NCBI RefSeq assembly: GCF_004366715.1
Contig: NZ_SOQZ01000003.1
Location: 129,001-193,000, forward strand
Length of the DNA stretch: 64,000 nucleotides
Origin: Meridianimaribacter flavus
Lineage (GTDB): Bacteria; Bacteroidota; Bacteroidia; Flavobacteriales; Flavobacteriaceae
Direction: 5' to 3'
A model generated the notes under the pieces. It did no database searches and had not been told where the DNA came from. It worked only from the letters and a program-made list of their open reading frames with translations. Of the stretch, positions 29,554 to 38,211 are shown piece after piece. The translations under genes and the position numbers were made by a program. Numbering within the stretch: position 1 is the stretch's first letter; every line of letters begins with the position of its first letter.

Positions 29554-29775
29554 TTAATATTCGTCCTCGTTCCAGAGGTAGTCCTCATCCGTAGGATAGT
29601 CTGACCAGATTTCTTCAATAGAATCATAAGAATCACCTTCATCCTCAATAGCCTGCAAGTTTTCAACTACTTCCAGAGGCGCTCCTGTACGGATGGCGTA
29701 ATCTATTAATTCGTCTTTAGTTGCTGGCCAAGGTGCATCACTTAAATAAGATGCTAGTTCTAGTGTCCAATACAT
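29554..29775 (-). CDS. DUF2795 domain protein
   Basis: 73 residues, acidic. It matches the DUF2795 pattern: WTLELASYLSDAPWPATKDELIDYAIRTGAP, then VVENLQAIEDEGD and an Asp/Glu/Tyr-rich tail. These small soluble proteins are common in Bacteroidota, and no function is established. It forms its own transcription unit between a promoter (29799-29828) and a terminator. Confidence 0.88.
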   Translation of the reverse strand: MYWTLELASYLSDAPWPATKDELIDYAIRTGAPLEVVENLQAIEDEGDSYDSIEEIWSDYPTDEDYLWNEDEY

Positions 29776-29798
29776 TTCTTATGCGTTTTAATTTTTTG

Positions 29799-29828
29799 CA
29801 AAAATAAATTTTTAGTTCAAAAAGTCAA
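29799..29828 (-). promoter_or_regulatory. Flavobacterial promoter of the DUF2795 gene
   Basis: On the minus strand, TTG (29826-29828), a 19-nt spacer and TATTTTTG (29799-29806) match the TTG-N17-23-TAnnTTTG consensus. The start codon lies 23 nt downstream of the -7 box. Confidence 0.68.
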
Positions 29829-30005
29829 GAAAAAAATGAATTATTTAATGTTTTGTTTAAACTGAGTACGTTACAAAGTGTTTTGTAGTGCTTTTTTTAC
29901 AGTTTAAATAGTACATTGTCATTAATCAAAGAGCGTATAACTATTTGCTAATTCTTGAACTTGATAGTATCAATAAAGCAAAGTTTTTTAAATACCCAAA
30001 AAATG

Positions 30006-30581
30006 TTACGATTCTTTTTTCGGAATCCATTTTACTTCTTCGGCTTGCAAGTCATAAGTCAACTTTCGTGCCAACACAAAAAGGTAGTCAGATAAGCGGT
30101 TTAAATACATTAAAGTTTCCGATTGAAAAGGTTCTAAGTCATTAAGTGCAGACGCTAAACGTTCGGCTCTACGGCACACACAGCGTGCAATGTGACAGAA
30201 TGACACGGTTTGGTGACCTCCTGGTAATACAAAGTGTGTCATTTGTGGTAACGCAGCATCCATGGTGTCCATTTCTTGCTCTAGAGTAGTAATATCTTCT
30301 TCAGAAATTTTAGGAATGTTTAATCGAGACTTTCCGTTTTTTAAAATAGCCTTCTCAGGGTCGGTAGCCAAAATAGCGCCAACAGTAAATAAGCGATCTT
30401 GTATTTGTATTAATACGTTTTTGTAGTGTGTATTGATGTCTTGGTCTCTAAGCAGGCCAATGTAGGAGTTTAACTCATCAACAGTGCCATAGCTTTCAAT
30501 TCTTATATGGTGTTTTGGTACTCGTGTACCACCAAACAGAGCTGTTGTGCCTTTGTCTCCGGTTTTTGTGTATACTTTCAT
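30006..30581 (-). CDS. Cob(I)alamin adenosyltransferase, PduO type
   Basis: 191 residues. It transfers the adenosyl group of ATP to cob(I)alamin to make coenzyme B12. Family signatures are TKTGDKGTTALFGGTRV at the N terminus, ESYGTVDELNSYIGL, and RCVCRRAERLASAL near the C terminus. With MeaB (17986-19062) it suggests a B12-dependent methylmalonyl-CoA mutase elsewhere in the genome. No cobalamin riboswitch was seen upstream. Confidence 0.94.
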   Translation of the reverse strand: MKVYTKTGDKGTTALFGGTRVPKHHIRIESYGTVDELNSYIGLLRDQDINTHYKNVLIQIQDRLFTVGAILATDPEKAILKNGKSRLNIPKISEEDITTLEQEMDTMDAALPQMTHFVLPGGHQTVSFCHIARCVCRRAERLASALNDLEPFQSETLMYLNRLSDYLFVLARKLTYDLQAEEVKWIPKKES

Positions 30582-30698
30582 ATTTTAAACTTTCAGGGTT
30601 TACTGAATTACAAGAGGTAGGTGTGCTAAACCGAATCTTGGAATTTGCAAATGCAAGGTAAGATTTAAAAGTTCTATTGGAAAATTGTAAAGGATGTT

Positions 30699-30827
30699 TT
30701 AACGTCTAAACCGACGTTTATTAAACATAGTGTCTTTATTACGACGTTCCCTTAAGCGTTGATTGTTTGTGAAAATAGTTTTAACAAGAATAAAAGCACC
30801 AACTAAAATTAAAAGTATCCAAAGCAT
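30699..30827 (-). CDS. Small single-pass membrane protein (42 aa)
   Basis: 42 codons from ATG at 30827 to TAA at 30699. The product starts MLWILLILVGAFILVKTIF, a single membrane helix, and continues into a strongly basic tail (QRLRERRNKD and KRRFRR), fitting the positive-inside rule with the tail in the cytoplasm. It begins 5 nt after the stop of the LolD-like ATPase gene, so it is probably translated from the same mRNA. No homology can be named. Confidence 0.6.
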   Translation of the reverse strand: MLWILLILVGAFILVKTIFTNNQRLRERRNKDTMFNKRRFRR

Positions 30828-30832
30828 GACAA

Positions 30833-31516
30833 TTAGTTTCTAGTATCACTTTCAATAATACCATCACGTAAACGAATAACGCGTTTTGCATGAGCAGCAA
30901 TATCTTCTTCGTGAGTAACCATTATAACGGTATTTCCTGCTTTGTGTATCTCATCAAAAAGATTCATGATTTCGTATCCGGTTTTAGAATCTAGATTACC
31001 TGTTGGCTCATCAGCAAGTATTATAGAAGGCTTGTTAACCAAAGCTCTACCTACAGCAACACGTTGACGTTGACCACCAGAAAGCTGATTAGGTCTGTGG
31101 TCCATTCGGTCAGCAAGACCTACATCGTTTAGTACTTCTTCGGCTCTTGCAACACGTTCTTTTTTAGAAGCACCAGCATACACCATAGGTAATGCTACAT
31201 TGTCTAATGCTGTGGTACGTGGTAAGAGGTTAAAAGTTTGAAAGACAAAACCAATTTCTTTGTTTCTAATATCAGCAAGTTCGTCATCACTCATTTTGCT
31301 TACATCTTTTCCGTTAAGGTTGTAAGAACCTGATGTTGGTGTGTCTAAACAGCCTAATAAGTTCATAAGCGTGGATTTTCCTGATCCAGAAGGTCCCATT
31401 ATAGCGACATAATCTCCGCGTTCAATGTCTAGGTCGATGCCTTTAAGAACATGTACGGTTTCCTGACCTAATTGAAAATCTCTAACAATATCACGTATTT
31501 CTATAACGTTACCCAT
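30833..31516 (-). CDS. LolD/MacB-type ABC transporter ATPase
   Basis: Walker [10 protein letters not shown], the signature [15 protein letters not shown] and Walker [14 protein letters not shown] are present, with the MacB/LolD-type [15 protein letters not shown]. An upstream extension to 31552 is open, but the family N terminus [14 protein letters not shown] begins at 31516, which is taken as the start. It energises an ABC permease of the MacB/LolCE class, which is not adjacent. The 42-aa membrane protein follows at once. About 228 residues. Confidence 0.9.
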   Translation of the reverse strand: MGNVIEIRDIVRDFQLGQETVHVLKGIDLDIERGDYVAIMGPSGSGKSTLMNLLGCLDTPTSGSYNLNGKDVSKMSDDELADIRNKEIGFVFQTFNLLPRTTALDNVALPMVYAGASKKERVARAEEVLNDVGLADRMDHRPNQLSGGQRQRVAVGRALVNKPSIILADEPTGNLDSKTGYEIMNLFDEIHKAGNTVIMVTHEEDIAAHAKRVIRLRDGIIESDTRN

Positions 31517-31595
31517 TATCACTTTTTTAGTTGAACTATAGTTGCTATGCAAGATACATATTTGCGATTAATATGACGCTAAAACAACAATCTTG

Positions 31596-32360
31596 TTACA
31601 GTCTTATGGTAAAATGTTCTTTGGCTTGCTCTTTTCTAAAAAACACAAAGCCCCAAAAAAAGGTGTCAATAGTTACTGTGACTTTAGGATGTTGCTTTAT
31701 AGTTTCCCAAGCTTCAGTCATACCTCTAGACCAATAGATATCATCAAAAATAAAGACAGTATCGTTTGTAGCTTTTGGTAGTAAGGCTTCAAAATAGTGC
31801 AATGTTGCATCTTTAGTATGGTTGCCGTCAAAGAAAATACAATCGTAGTTTGAAGTTTTTAAAAGCGGAATCTGCTCGTCGAATGCTCCATAAATGATAG
31901 TAATATTTGGTTGGTTGGTAAATCTTGTTTTTGAAAGTAGCGCTAGGTTAGGGCAACCTTCAATGCTTGTAAGTGTTGCATTAGGATTTCCAAGATGTAA
32001 TGCATGGGTTGCTATGCCAACCGATGTTCCAAGTTCAAGTATAGACTTAAATTTAAAATAATGCGATAACCTGTAAAGCAGTTTAGCACGTTTGTAAGTA
32101 GTGCCTGATGTTTTTGCAATGGCACATATTTGTCGAGTATTAGATGTTGTGCGTTTAGATCCAGAACCTAAATCGGTTACTGAAACTAAACTGTCATTTC
32201 TCAGTAGACTTTGTCTGTAGGATTTAAGCTTTTCGTAGTCAGGATAGTTAGTAGTGTCGTAAAAACATTTAGTAACCAAGTCAAATACAAAAGGCGAGTG
32301 TACACCATGTTGGTTGGTGGATTTAAATAAGAATTTTATATATTGAATCACTTGATGCAT
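31596..32360 (-). CDS. Class I SAM-dependent methyltransferase
   Basis: 254 residues with a Rossmann SAM-binding core: LELGTSVGIATHALHLG (motif I), TSIEGCPN (motif II) and YDCIFFDGNHTKDATLHYFEALL (post-II), as in the O-methyltransferase 3 type family. Substrate unknown. It lies 14 nt downstream of the ABC-F gene on the same strand, so it may share its transcript. Confidence 0.85.
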   Translation of the reverse strand: MHQVIQYIKFLFKSTNQHGVHSPFVFDLVTKCFYDTTNYPDYEKLKSYRQSLLRNDSLVSVTDLGSGSKRTTSNTRQICAIAKTSGTTYKRAKLLYRLSHYFKFKSILELGTSVGIATHALHLGNPNATLTSIEGCPNLALLSKTRFTNQPNITIIYGAFDEQIPLLKTSNYDCIFFDGNHTKDATLHYFEALLPKATNDTVFIFDDIYWSRGMTEAWETIKQHPKVTVTIDTFFWGFVFFRKEQAKEHFTIRL

Positions 32361-32374
32361 ACGAGTCTTGCGTC

Positions 32375-34237
32375 TTAGGATTCTAGTTTTTCTGAGAGTT
32401 CAAACCACCTGCTTTCTTTGGTAGCAATCTCATCAATAATGTCTTGAAGCGATTGCGATAACGCATTGATTTTATCTTGAGATAAGCTTGTGTCGTTAAA
32501 CTTAGCTTCAAGTGCTTTTTTATCAAGTTCTAAAGAACGAATCTTACTTTCAAGGTTTTTGAGTTCTTTTTGCTCGTTGTATGAAAGTTTTTGTGCCTCG
32601 TTTTGCTTTTGGCTTTCTGTAACTTTAGTAGTTTCCTTAGGTGAAGTTTCAGGAGGAGTAGAGCTTTCGTAAACCCTATAATCGGTATAATTTCCTGGGA
32701 AATCAGTAATGGTACCATCGCCATTAAACACAAAAAGGTGGTCTACAATTTTATCCATAAAGTAACGGTCGTGAGAAACCACAATTAAACATCCTGGAAA
32801 GTCAAGCAAAAAGTCTTCCAACACATTTAAAGTCACAATATCCAAGTCATTAGTTGGCTCATCCAGAATTAAAAAATTAGGATTTTGAATAAGTACAGTA
32901 CATAAGTACAGACGCTTTTGTTCACCACCACTAAGTTTTTCAACAAAGTCGTATTGCTTCTTTCTATCAAATAGAAAACGCTCCAAGAGTTGCTGTGCAC
33001 TAATTTGACGTCCTTTTTTTAACGGGATGTACTCACCAAATTCCCTAATAACATCAATGACTTTTTGTTCAGGTTTTATTTTAATCCCTGATTGCGTGTA
33101 ATACCCAAACTTTACGGTGTCACCAATAACAACTTTACCTGAGTCGGGAGCTATGGTTTTGGTTAGCATGTTAAGGAATGTGGATTTTCCGGTACCATTT
33201 TTTCCAATAATACCTACACGTTCACCTTTTTTAAAGACATAGTCAAAGCCGTTAAGAATAGTTTTGTTTTCATAGGCTTTTGAAACTTTGTGTAGTTCCA
33301 CAATCTTACTACCAAGGCGTTCCATGTTGAGTTCCAATTGCACTTGGTGGTCTTTTCGGCGTTGGTGCGCTTTGGATTTTATATCGAAGAAGTCGTCAAT
33401 TCTAGATTTTGATTTCGTGGTACGCGCTTTAGGTTGTCTGCGCATCCATTCTAACTCCTTTTTGTACTGTTGTTTGGCTTTTCCTGTTTCAACTTCTTCA
33501 GAAGCAATTCGAGCTTCCTTTTGTTCTAAATAGTAGGAGTAGTTGCCTTTGTAGGTGTAGAGTTTGCCATGATCTAGTTCAATAATTTCATTACAAACGC
33601 GCTCCAAAAAGTAGCGGTCGTGTGTGACCATAAACAGTGTCATTTGCGCTTTTGCAAAATACTGCTCTAGCCACTCAATCATTTCAAGGTCTAAGTGGTT
33701 GGTTGGCTCATCTAGAATAAGTAAATCAGGTGTATTGATAAGCACTTTTGCAAGAGCTAAACGCTTTTTTTGACCACCAGATAGTTTGCTGATGCTTTGA
33801 TGGATATCTTCTAGCTTTAACTGAAACAGAATTTGTTTGTACTGCACATCAAACTCCCAGGCATTATGGATGTCCATTTGTTCAAAGGCTTTTTGGTAGG
33901 CTTCAGTGTCCTCAGGGTTTTGTAAGGCCTTTTCATAATTGGATATGATGTTGAGTATGGGTAGGTCTGCATTAAAAATGGCCTCTTCAATAGTTTTGCT
34001 GTCCCCAAAGTTTGGGGTTTGCGACAAGAAGGAAACCCGTAACCCATTACGCATAATCACCTGACCCGAATCAGGGCTGTCTGCCCCTGAGATGATATTA
34101 AGGATAGAGGTTTTTCCGCTGCCATTTTTAGCAACGAAAGCTATTTTTTGATCTTTATGGATACTAAAAGAAATGTCACTGAAGAGTTCCAGTACTCCAT
34201 AAGATTTTGAGATATGTTCAACGGTTAAGTAATTCAA
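32375..34237 (-). CDS. ABC-F family ATPase (Uup-like)
   Basis: 620 residues with two ABC domains and no membrane segment. The first has the Walker A NGSGKTS and signature LSGGQKKRLALAK, the second GKNGTGKST and LSGGEQKRLYL. The linker of basic helical residues (EWMRRQPKARTTKSKSRIDDF) is the P-site tRNA interaction motif region. The C-terminal coiled coil (LKNLESKIRSLELDKKALEAKF) points to the Uup branch, which acts on ribosomes or DNA. It is convergent with nothing and is divergent from the capsule operon. Confidence 0.9.
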   Translation of the reverse strand: MNYLTVEHISKSYGVLELFSDISFSIHKDQKIAFVAKNGSGKTSILNIISGADSPDSGQVIMRNGLRVSFLSQTPNFGDSKTIEEAIFNADLPILNIISNYEKALQNPEDTEAYQKAFEQMDIHNAWEFDVQYKQILFQLKLEDIHQSISKLSGGQKKRLALAKVLINTPDLLILDEPTNHLDLEMIEWLEQYFAKAQMTLFMVTHDRYFLERVCNEIIELDHGKLYTYKGNYSYYLEQKEARIASEEVETGKAKQQYKKELEWMRRQPKARTTKSKSRIDDFFDIKSKAHQRRKDHQVQLELNMERLGSKIVELHKVSKAYENKTILNGFDYVFKKGERVGIIGKNGTGKSTFLNMLTKTIAPDSGKVVIGDTVKFGYYTQSGIKIKPEQKVIDVIREFGEYIPLKKGRQISAQQLLERFLFDRKKQYDFVEKLSGGEQKRLYLCTVLIQNPNFLILDEPTNDLDIVTLNVLEDFLLDFPGCLIVVSHDRYFMDKIVDHLFVFNGDGTITDFPGNYTDYRVYESSTPPETSPKETTKVTESQKQNEAQKLSYNEQKELKNLESKIRSLELDKKALEAKFNDTSLSQDKINALSQSLQDIIDEIATKESRWFELSEKLES

Positions 34238-34290
34238 AAGTCATTTTTTTGCAAATAACGGGATAATCCTTAAAAAAAGAAGGAATAGTT

Positions 34291-34319
34291 TTGATATTCC
34301 TGTTGATGGATTATATTTG
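34291..34319 (+). promoter_or_regulatory. Flavobacterial promoter of the polysaccharide locus
   Basis: TTG (34291-34293), an 18-nt spacer and TATATTTG (34312-34319) match the TTG-N17-23-TAnnTTTG consensus exactly. The wza-like ATG lies 22 nt downstream at 34342. Confidence 0.75.
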
Positions 34320-34341
34320 TGAGGCAACAAGTTACGCAACT

Positions 34342-35139
34342 ATGAATAGATGTTTACTGCTAGTGTTACTCATGGCAATTGGTTTTACCTCTTGTATTCC
34401 ACATAAAGATACACTGTATTTACAAACTAAAGATGAGTCGTCTTCTGATACACTTCAATTGGCTAAGGAACAACCTAAACCTTACAGGGTGCAAATTAAC
34501 GATGTGTTAAACATTCGAATAAAGGTGCTTGATCAAAATAATGCCTCTATTTTTAATCCTATAAGTGAAGCAGGTGTGTTACAAGCTACAAGTGAAGAGC
34601 GTGCGTATTTTGATGGCTTTACAGTAGATGATCATGGGAATATACGTTTTCCACAACTAGGAAAATTAAATGTTTTGGGGTATACGCTTGAAGAGATACA
34701 AGGTATGATTGAAGAATTGCTTTTAAAAGAACAGTTTAAAGAAACCGCAAATATTTTTGTGAGTGTAAAGTTAGCAGGGTTGCGATATACAACTATGGGA
34801 GAAATTGGTAATACAGGTGTGCAGGTTATCTTTAAAGATAAAGTAAATATTTTTGAGGCTATTGCTAGTTCAGGGGAAATACCAGTTACAGGTGATAAAA
34901 AGGATGTTTTGATTATACGTCAATATCCTCATGGTCAAGAAATCCATCATGTAGATCTTACTGATATTAAGGTAATGGATTCACCATACTACTACATTAT
35001 GCCTAATGATATGATTTATGTAAAACCCCTTAAGCAAAAATCTTGGGGAACAGGAACTACAGGTCGTGAAACTTTAGCTTCTATTGTAGCGGTAATGTCT
35101 CTTGTTACAACCACTATTTTATTAATTAACAGACTCTAG
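34342..35139 (+). CDS. Polysaccharide export outer-membrane lipoprotein (Wza-like)
   Basis: A TTG at 34291 opens a longer frame, but that TTG is the -33 element of the promoter. The ATG at 34342 gives a proper signal peptide with lipobox at Cys18 (GFTSC), so it is preferred. The mature protein has the Poly_export domain (PYRVQINDVLNIRIKVLD), SLBB-type segments (TTMGEIGNTGVQVIF) and a C-terminal hydrophobic segment. It forms the outer-membrane channel for the glycan made by the downstream genes, with the co-polymerase encoded 2 nt later. Confidence 0.92.
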   Translation: MNRCLLLVLLMAIGFTSCIPHKDTLYLQTKDESSSDTLQLAKEQPKPYRVQINDVLNIRIKVLDQNNASIFNPISEAGVLQATSEERAYFDGFTVDDHGNIRFPQLGKLNVLGYTLEEIQGMIEELLLKEQFKETANIFVSVKLAGLRYTTMGEIGNTGVQVIFKDKVNIFEAIASSGEIPVTGDKKDVLIIRQYPHGQEIHHVDLTDIKVMDSPYYYIMPNDMIYVKPLKQKSWGTGTTGRETLASIVAVMSLVTTTILLINRL

Positions 35140-35141
35140 AA

Positions 35142-37619
35142 ATGTCGAGTGAGGAATATTACGATATAGACGACACCGTAGAAAAAGGCTTAAGTTTTGA
35201 TTTTAAAGGGTTTTTGTTTAAAGCCTTAAATCTTTGGAAGCTAATTGTTTTATCTATTGGTATTGGTCTCATTGTGGCCTACTGGATTAATGTTAGAAAA
35301 CAAAATGTATATAAATTAGAGTCGTTAATTTCGGTTGAAAACGAACAGAATCCTTTTTTTACAGCCAATACAAGTATCTCCTTTAATTGGGGAGGTGTCT
35401 CAGGAAAAGTAGGTAAAATAATGACAACCATTAATACGAGGCGACACAATGAGTTAGTTGTTGATTCCTTGCAGTTTTATTTAAATTACCTTGTTGAAGG
35501 GAAGTACCGAAAAGTAGATATCTATAAAGATGCTCCTTTTGTTGTTAATATAGATCAAAGTAGAGGGCAAATCCTTGGACAACCTATTCTAATTCGATTT
35601 CTTACTGAAACAGAATATGAGGTAGTGATGAATTTTGAGTCTGGTAGACGACAAGTGCAGCGTTACCTTGATAAAGCAAAGTATTCGGTTGATGTTCCAG
35701 TAGGAGAGTTTAAACAACAATTTAAATTAGGAGAACCAGTTAAGTTGCCATTTCTAAATGCAACATTAACACTACGTCCCAATAAACGCACACTGCCAGG
35801 AACAGAGTTTTATATTCAGTTTTTGAATTTTGATAGTGTTGTAAATAGTTATAAAAATGCAGTAGATATATCGCCTTATTCTAAAGAATCCTCATCAGTA
35901 TTGAAGTTAGCTATGAGTGGTTTTAATAAAAGTAAAATAGTAGACTATTTAAATACCACAACAGCAATATTAAAGCGTACTGAATTAGAGCGAAAAAACC
36001 AATATGCCACTAATACCATTAAGTTTATTGATAGTAGTTTAAATGCGGTAAATATTGATCTTAAAGACGTTACAGATGAGATGAACGACTTTAGGAAGAA
36101 AAATAAGGTGTTTGATGTTAATCGTGAAATGACAGAAACCCTTAGCAAGCTAAGAGGGTATGATACCGCAAAGGAAGCAGAAGAAACTAAATTGAACTAT
36201 TTAGATGCGCTTGAAACTTATTTAAGAACTAAAACTGGTGACTACAGTAAAATAGCAGCACCAAGCTCTGTAGGTATTTTGGAAGGTAATATCGTGTCAG
36301 GAGTGAGTAAAATTATTGCGTTATCTGTTGAGCGTCAAAATCTTGAGTATGTAGCTAAAGAAGGTAATGTGTTATTTAATGATATTGATCGAAAAATAGA
36401 CTCTGAAAAGAATGTGTTGTTAGAAGCTATTGATGCTACTAAATACACCATTAGCTCTAACATCAATACAATAAATAGAGAGATATATGCCCTAGAAGCT
36501 GAGCTTAGCAAACTCCCTGAAGACCAACAAGAGTACTTAAAGATTGAGCGTAAGCTTAATTTAAGTCAACAGGCCTATGATGTATATTTAGCTAAGCGAG
36601 GAGAAGCTGCTATTGTTAAAGCAGCTAGTGTTTCGGATATTTCAGTTATTGATGAAGCTAAAGATATTGGAGGAGGGCTAATAGGTCCAAATAAGAGTCT
36701 TAATTATATGATGGCTTTAATGCTTGGGTTCTTCATTCCGATGTTTTTAATTTTTGTACTCTTTTTATTAGATAACACCATTCATGGGTCGGATGAGGTT
36801 GTACAGCTTTCTAAAATTCCAATTTTAGGACTGATTGGAAAGTATAATTATAAGAACAATTTAGTTGTTTTTGAAAAACCTAAGTCTGCAGTAGCGGAGT
36901 CTTTTAGAGCCATACGGTCTAGCTTGCAATTTATTTATAGCAAACAAAAAGGGGGTAATGGACGTACCTTAATGGTTACGTCTTCAGTTAGTGGAGAGGG
37001 AAAAACGTTTTGCTCCATTAATATGTCAACAGCCTATGCCTTAAGTGGTAAAAAGACCGTTTTGTTAGGTTTAGACTTGCGTAAACCAAAGATATTTGGT
37101 GATTTTAATATTGCGAATGATAAGGGTATTGTTAATTATATTATTGATGAAGCTACATTAGAGGATGTAAAGTTTAAGACTGAAATTCCTAATTTGGAGA
37201 TTATCCCTTCGGGACCTATACCACCAAACCCTTCAGAGTTATTAATGAGTTCTAAGCTTAGTAATTTAATAACCTCTTTACGCGAAGACTATGATCTTAT
37301 TGTTCTTGATACACCTCCTTTAGGTTTAGTTACAGATGCGCTGCAATTAAGTTCATTTGCTGATGCAACAATATTTATGATTCGATTGGATTATACTAAA
37401 AAAGGAATGTTGCAACTTGTAAATGCAAAGCATAGAGCAGGCGAACTTAAAAACATAAGTTTTGTGCTTAACTTCTATAAGCATAAAACCAATCACAACT
37501 ATGGTTATGGCTACGGTTATGGCTACGGTTATGGATATGGAGTTTATGGTAATGCTTATCATGAAAGTGATAATGCTTCTGTCTGGACTAAGTTTAAAAT
37601 GTTTTTAAAACGCATTTAG
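35142..37619 (+). CDS. Wzc-type polysaccharide co-polymerase with BY-kinase domain
   Basis: 825 residues. The N-terminal Wzz part has two membrane helices (about 31-47 and 515-540) around a long periplasmic coiled coil. The C-terminal bacterial tyrosine kinase has Walker A VSGEGKT (near 620), Walker A' LGLDLRKPK and Walker B LIVLDTPP. The tail has a tyrosine cluster: seven Tyr-Gly units from Tyr787, then Tyr802 and Tyr806, the expected autophosphorylation region. It controls glycan length and export together with the Wza-like protein. Confidence 0.94.
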   Translation: MSSEEYYDIDDTVEKGLSFDFKGFLFKALNLWKLIVLSIGIGLIVAYWINVRKQNVYKLESLISVENEQNPFFTANTSISFNWGGVSGKVGKIMTTINTRRHNELVVDSLQFYLNYLVEGKYRKVDIYKDAPFVVNIDQSRGQILGQPILIRFLTETEYEVVMNFESGRRQVQRYLDKAKYSVDVPVGEFKQQFKLGEPVKLPFLNATLTLRPNKRTLPGTEFYIQFLNFDSVVNSYKNAVDISPYSKESSSVLKLAMSGFNKSKIVDYLNTTTAILKRTELERKNQYATNTIKFIDSSLNAVNIDLKDVTDEMNDFRKKNKVFDVNREMTETLSKLRGYDTAKEAEETKLNYLDALETYLRTKTGDYSKIAAPSSVGILEGNIVSGVSKIIALSVERQNLEYVAKEGNVLFNDIDRKIDSEKNVLLEAIDATKYTISSNINTINREIYALEAELSKLPEDQQEYLKIERKLNLSQQAYDVYLAKRGEAAIVKAASVSDISVIDEAKDIGGGLIGPNKSLNYMMALMLGFFIPMFLIFVLFLLDNTIHGSDEVVQLSKIPILGLIGKYNYKNNLVVFEKPKSAVAESFRAIRSSLQFIYSKQKGGNGRTLMVTSSVSGEGKTFCSINMSTAYALSGKKTVLLGLDLRKPKIFGDFNIANDKGIVNYIIDEATLEDVKFKTEIPNLEIIPSGPIPPNPSELLMSSKLSNLITSLREDYDLIVLDTPPLGLVTDALQLSSFADATIFMIRLDYTKKGMLQLVNAKHRAGELKNISFVLNFYKHKTNHNYGYGYGYGYGYGYGVYGNAYHESDNASVWTKFKMFLKRI

Positions 37620-37620
37620 T

Positions 37621-38211
37621 TTGATTACTAAACCTCAGCTTAGAATAAAACGATGTTTTGACTTTCTTTTAAGCATCCTGATTTTCCCTTTTTTGATTGT
37701 GCCTATTTTGGTCTTGATTTTAATATCTAGTATAGATACTCAGCAATGGGGCGTGTTTTCTCAAAAACGTGTTGGTCAAAACGGTAAGCTTTTTAAAATA
37801 TATAAAATTAGGACTTTAAAGAAAGAGCCTCATTACTTAGGGCGTTTGCATCAAAGTGCTACAACGTTTGGTGGCTTTTTACGAAACAGTAAGTTAGATG
37901 AGTTGCCGCAGCTGTTTAATGTGCTCTTTGGTCATATGAGTTTTGTGGGGCCGCGACCAGATGTTCAAGGATTTGCTGATGAGTTAATAGGAGAGGATAG
38001 AGTTATTTTAAAAGTTAAACCAGGTATTACAGGACCCGCTACAATAAAGTATAAAGATGAAGATGTGCTTTTGGCAATGCAGTCTGACCCAGAAACTTAC
38101 AATAGAACGATTATTTGGGTAGATAAGGTTGAAATCAATAAAAAATACGTGCAGAATTGGAGTTTTTCTTTAGATTTGAGATATATTTTACAATCAATAA
38201 AACTTAAATGA
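37621..38211 (+). CDS. Phosphoglycosyl transferase (initiating sugar transferase, PglC-like)
   Basis: 196 residues of the short monotopic PGT family. It starts the glycan by moving a sugar-1-phosphate to undecaprenyl phosphate. Motifs are KRCFDFLLS, QKRVGQNGKLFKIYKIRTL and SKLDELPQLFNVLFGHMSFVGPRPD. No ATG in frame precedes the conserved KRCFD, so the start is taken as TTG at 37621, one base after the Wzc stop. The next gene overlaps by 4 nt. Confidence 0.9.
   Translation: MITKPQLRIKRCFDFLLSILIFPFLIVPILVLILISSIDTQQWGVFSQKRVGQNGKLFKIYKIRTLKKEPHYLGRLHQSATTFGGFLRNSKLDELPQLFNVLFGHMSFVGPRPDVQGFADELIGEDRVILKVKPGITGPATIKYKDEDVLLAMQSDPETYNRTIIWVDKVEINKKYVQNWSFSLDLRYILQSIKLK

Noticed and set aside
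29945-30145. 66-codon plus-strand frame over the end of the adenosyltransferase gene
   Set aside because: Mostly antisense to a conserved gene, and no recognisable protein features.
34291-34341. Upstream TTG start for the Wza-like gene
   Set aside because: The TTG is the -33 element of a good promoter, and the ATG at 34342 gives a correct lipoprotein signal peptide.
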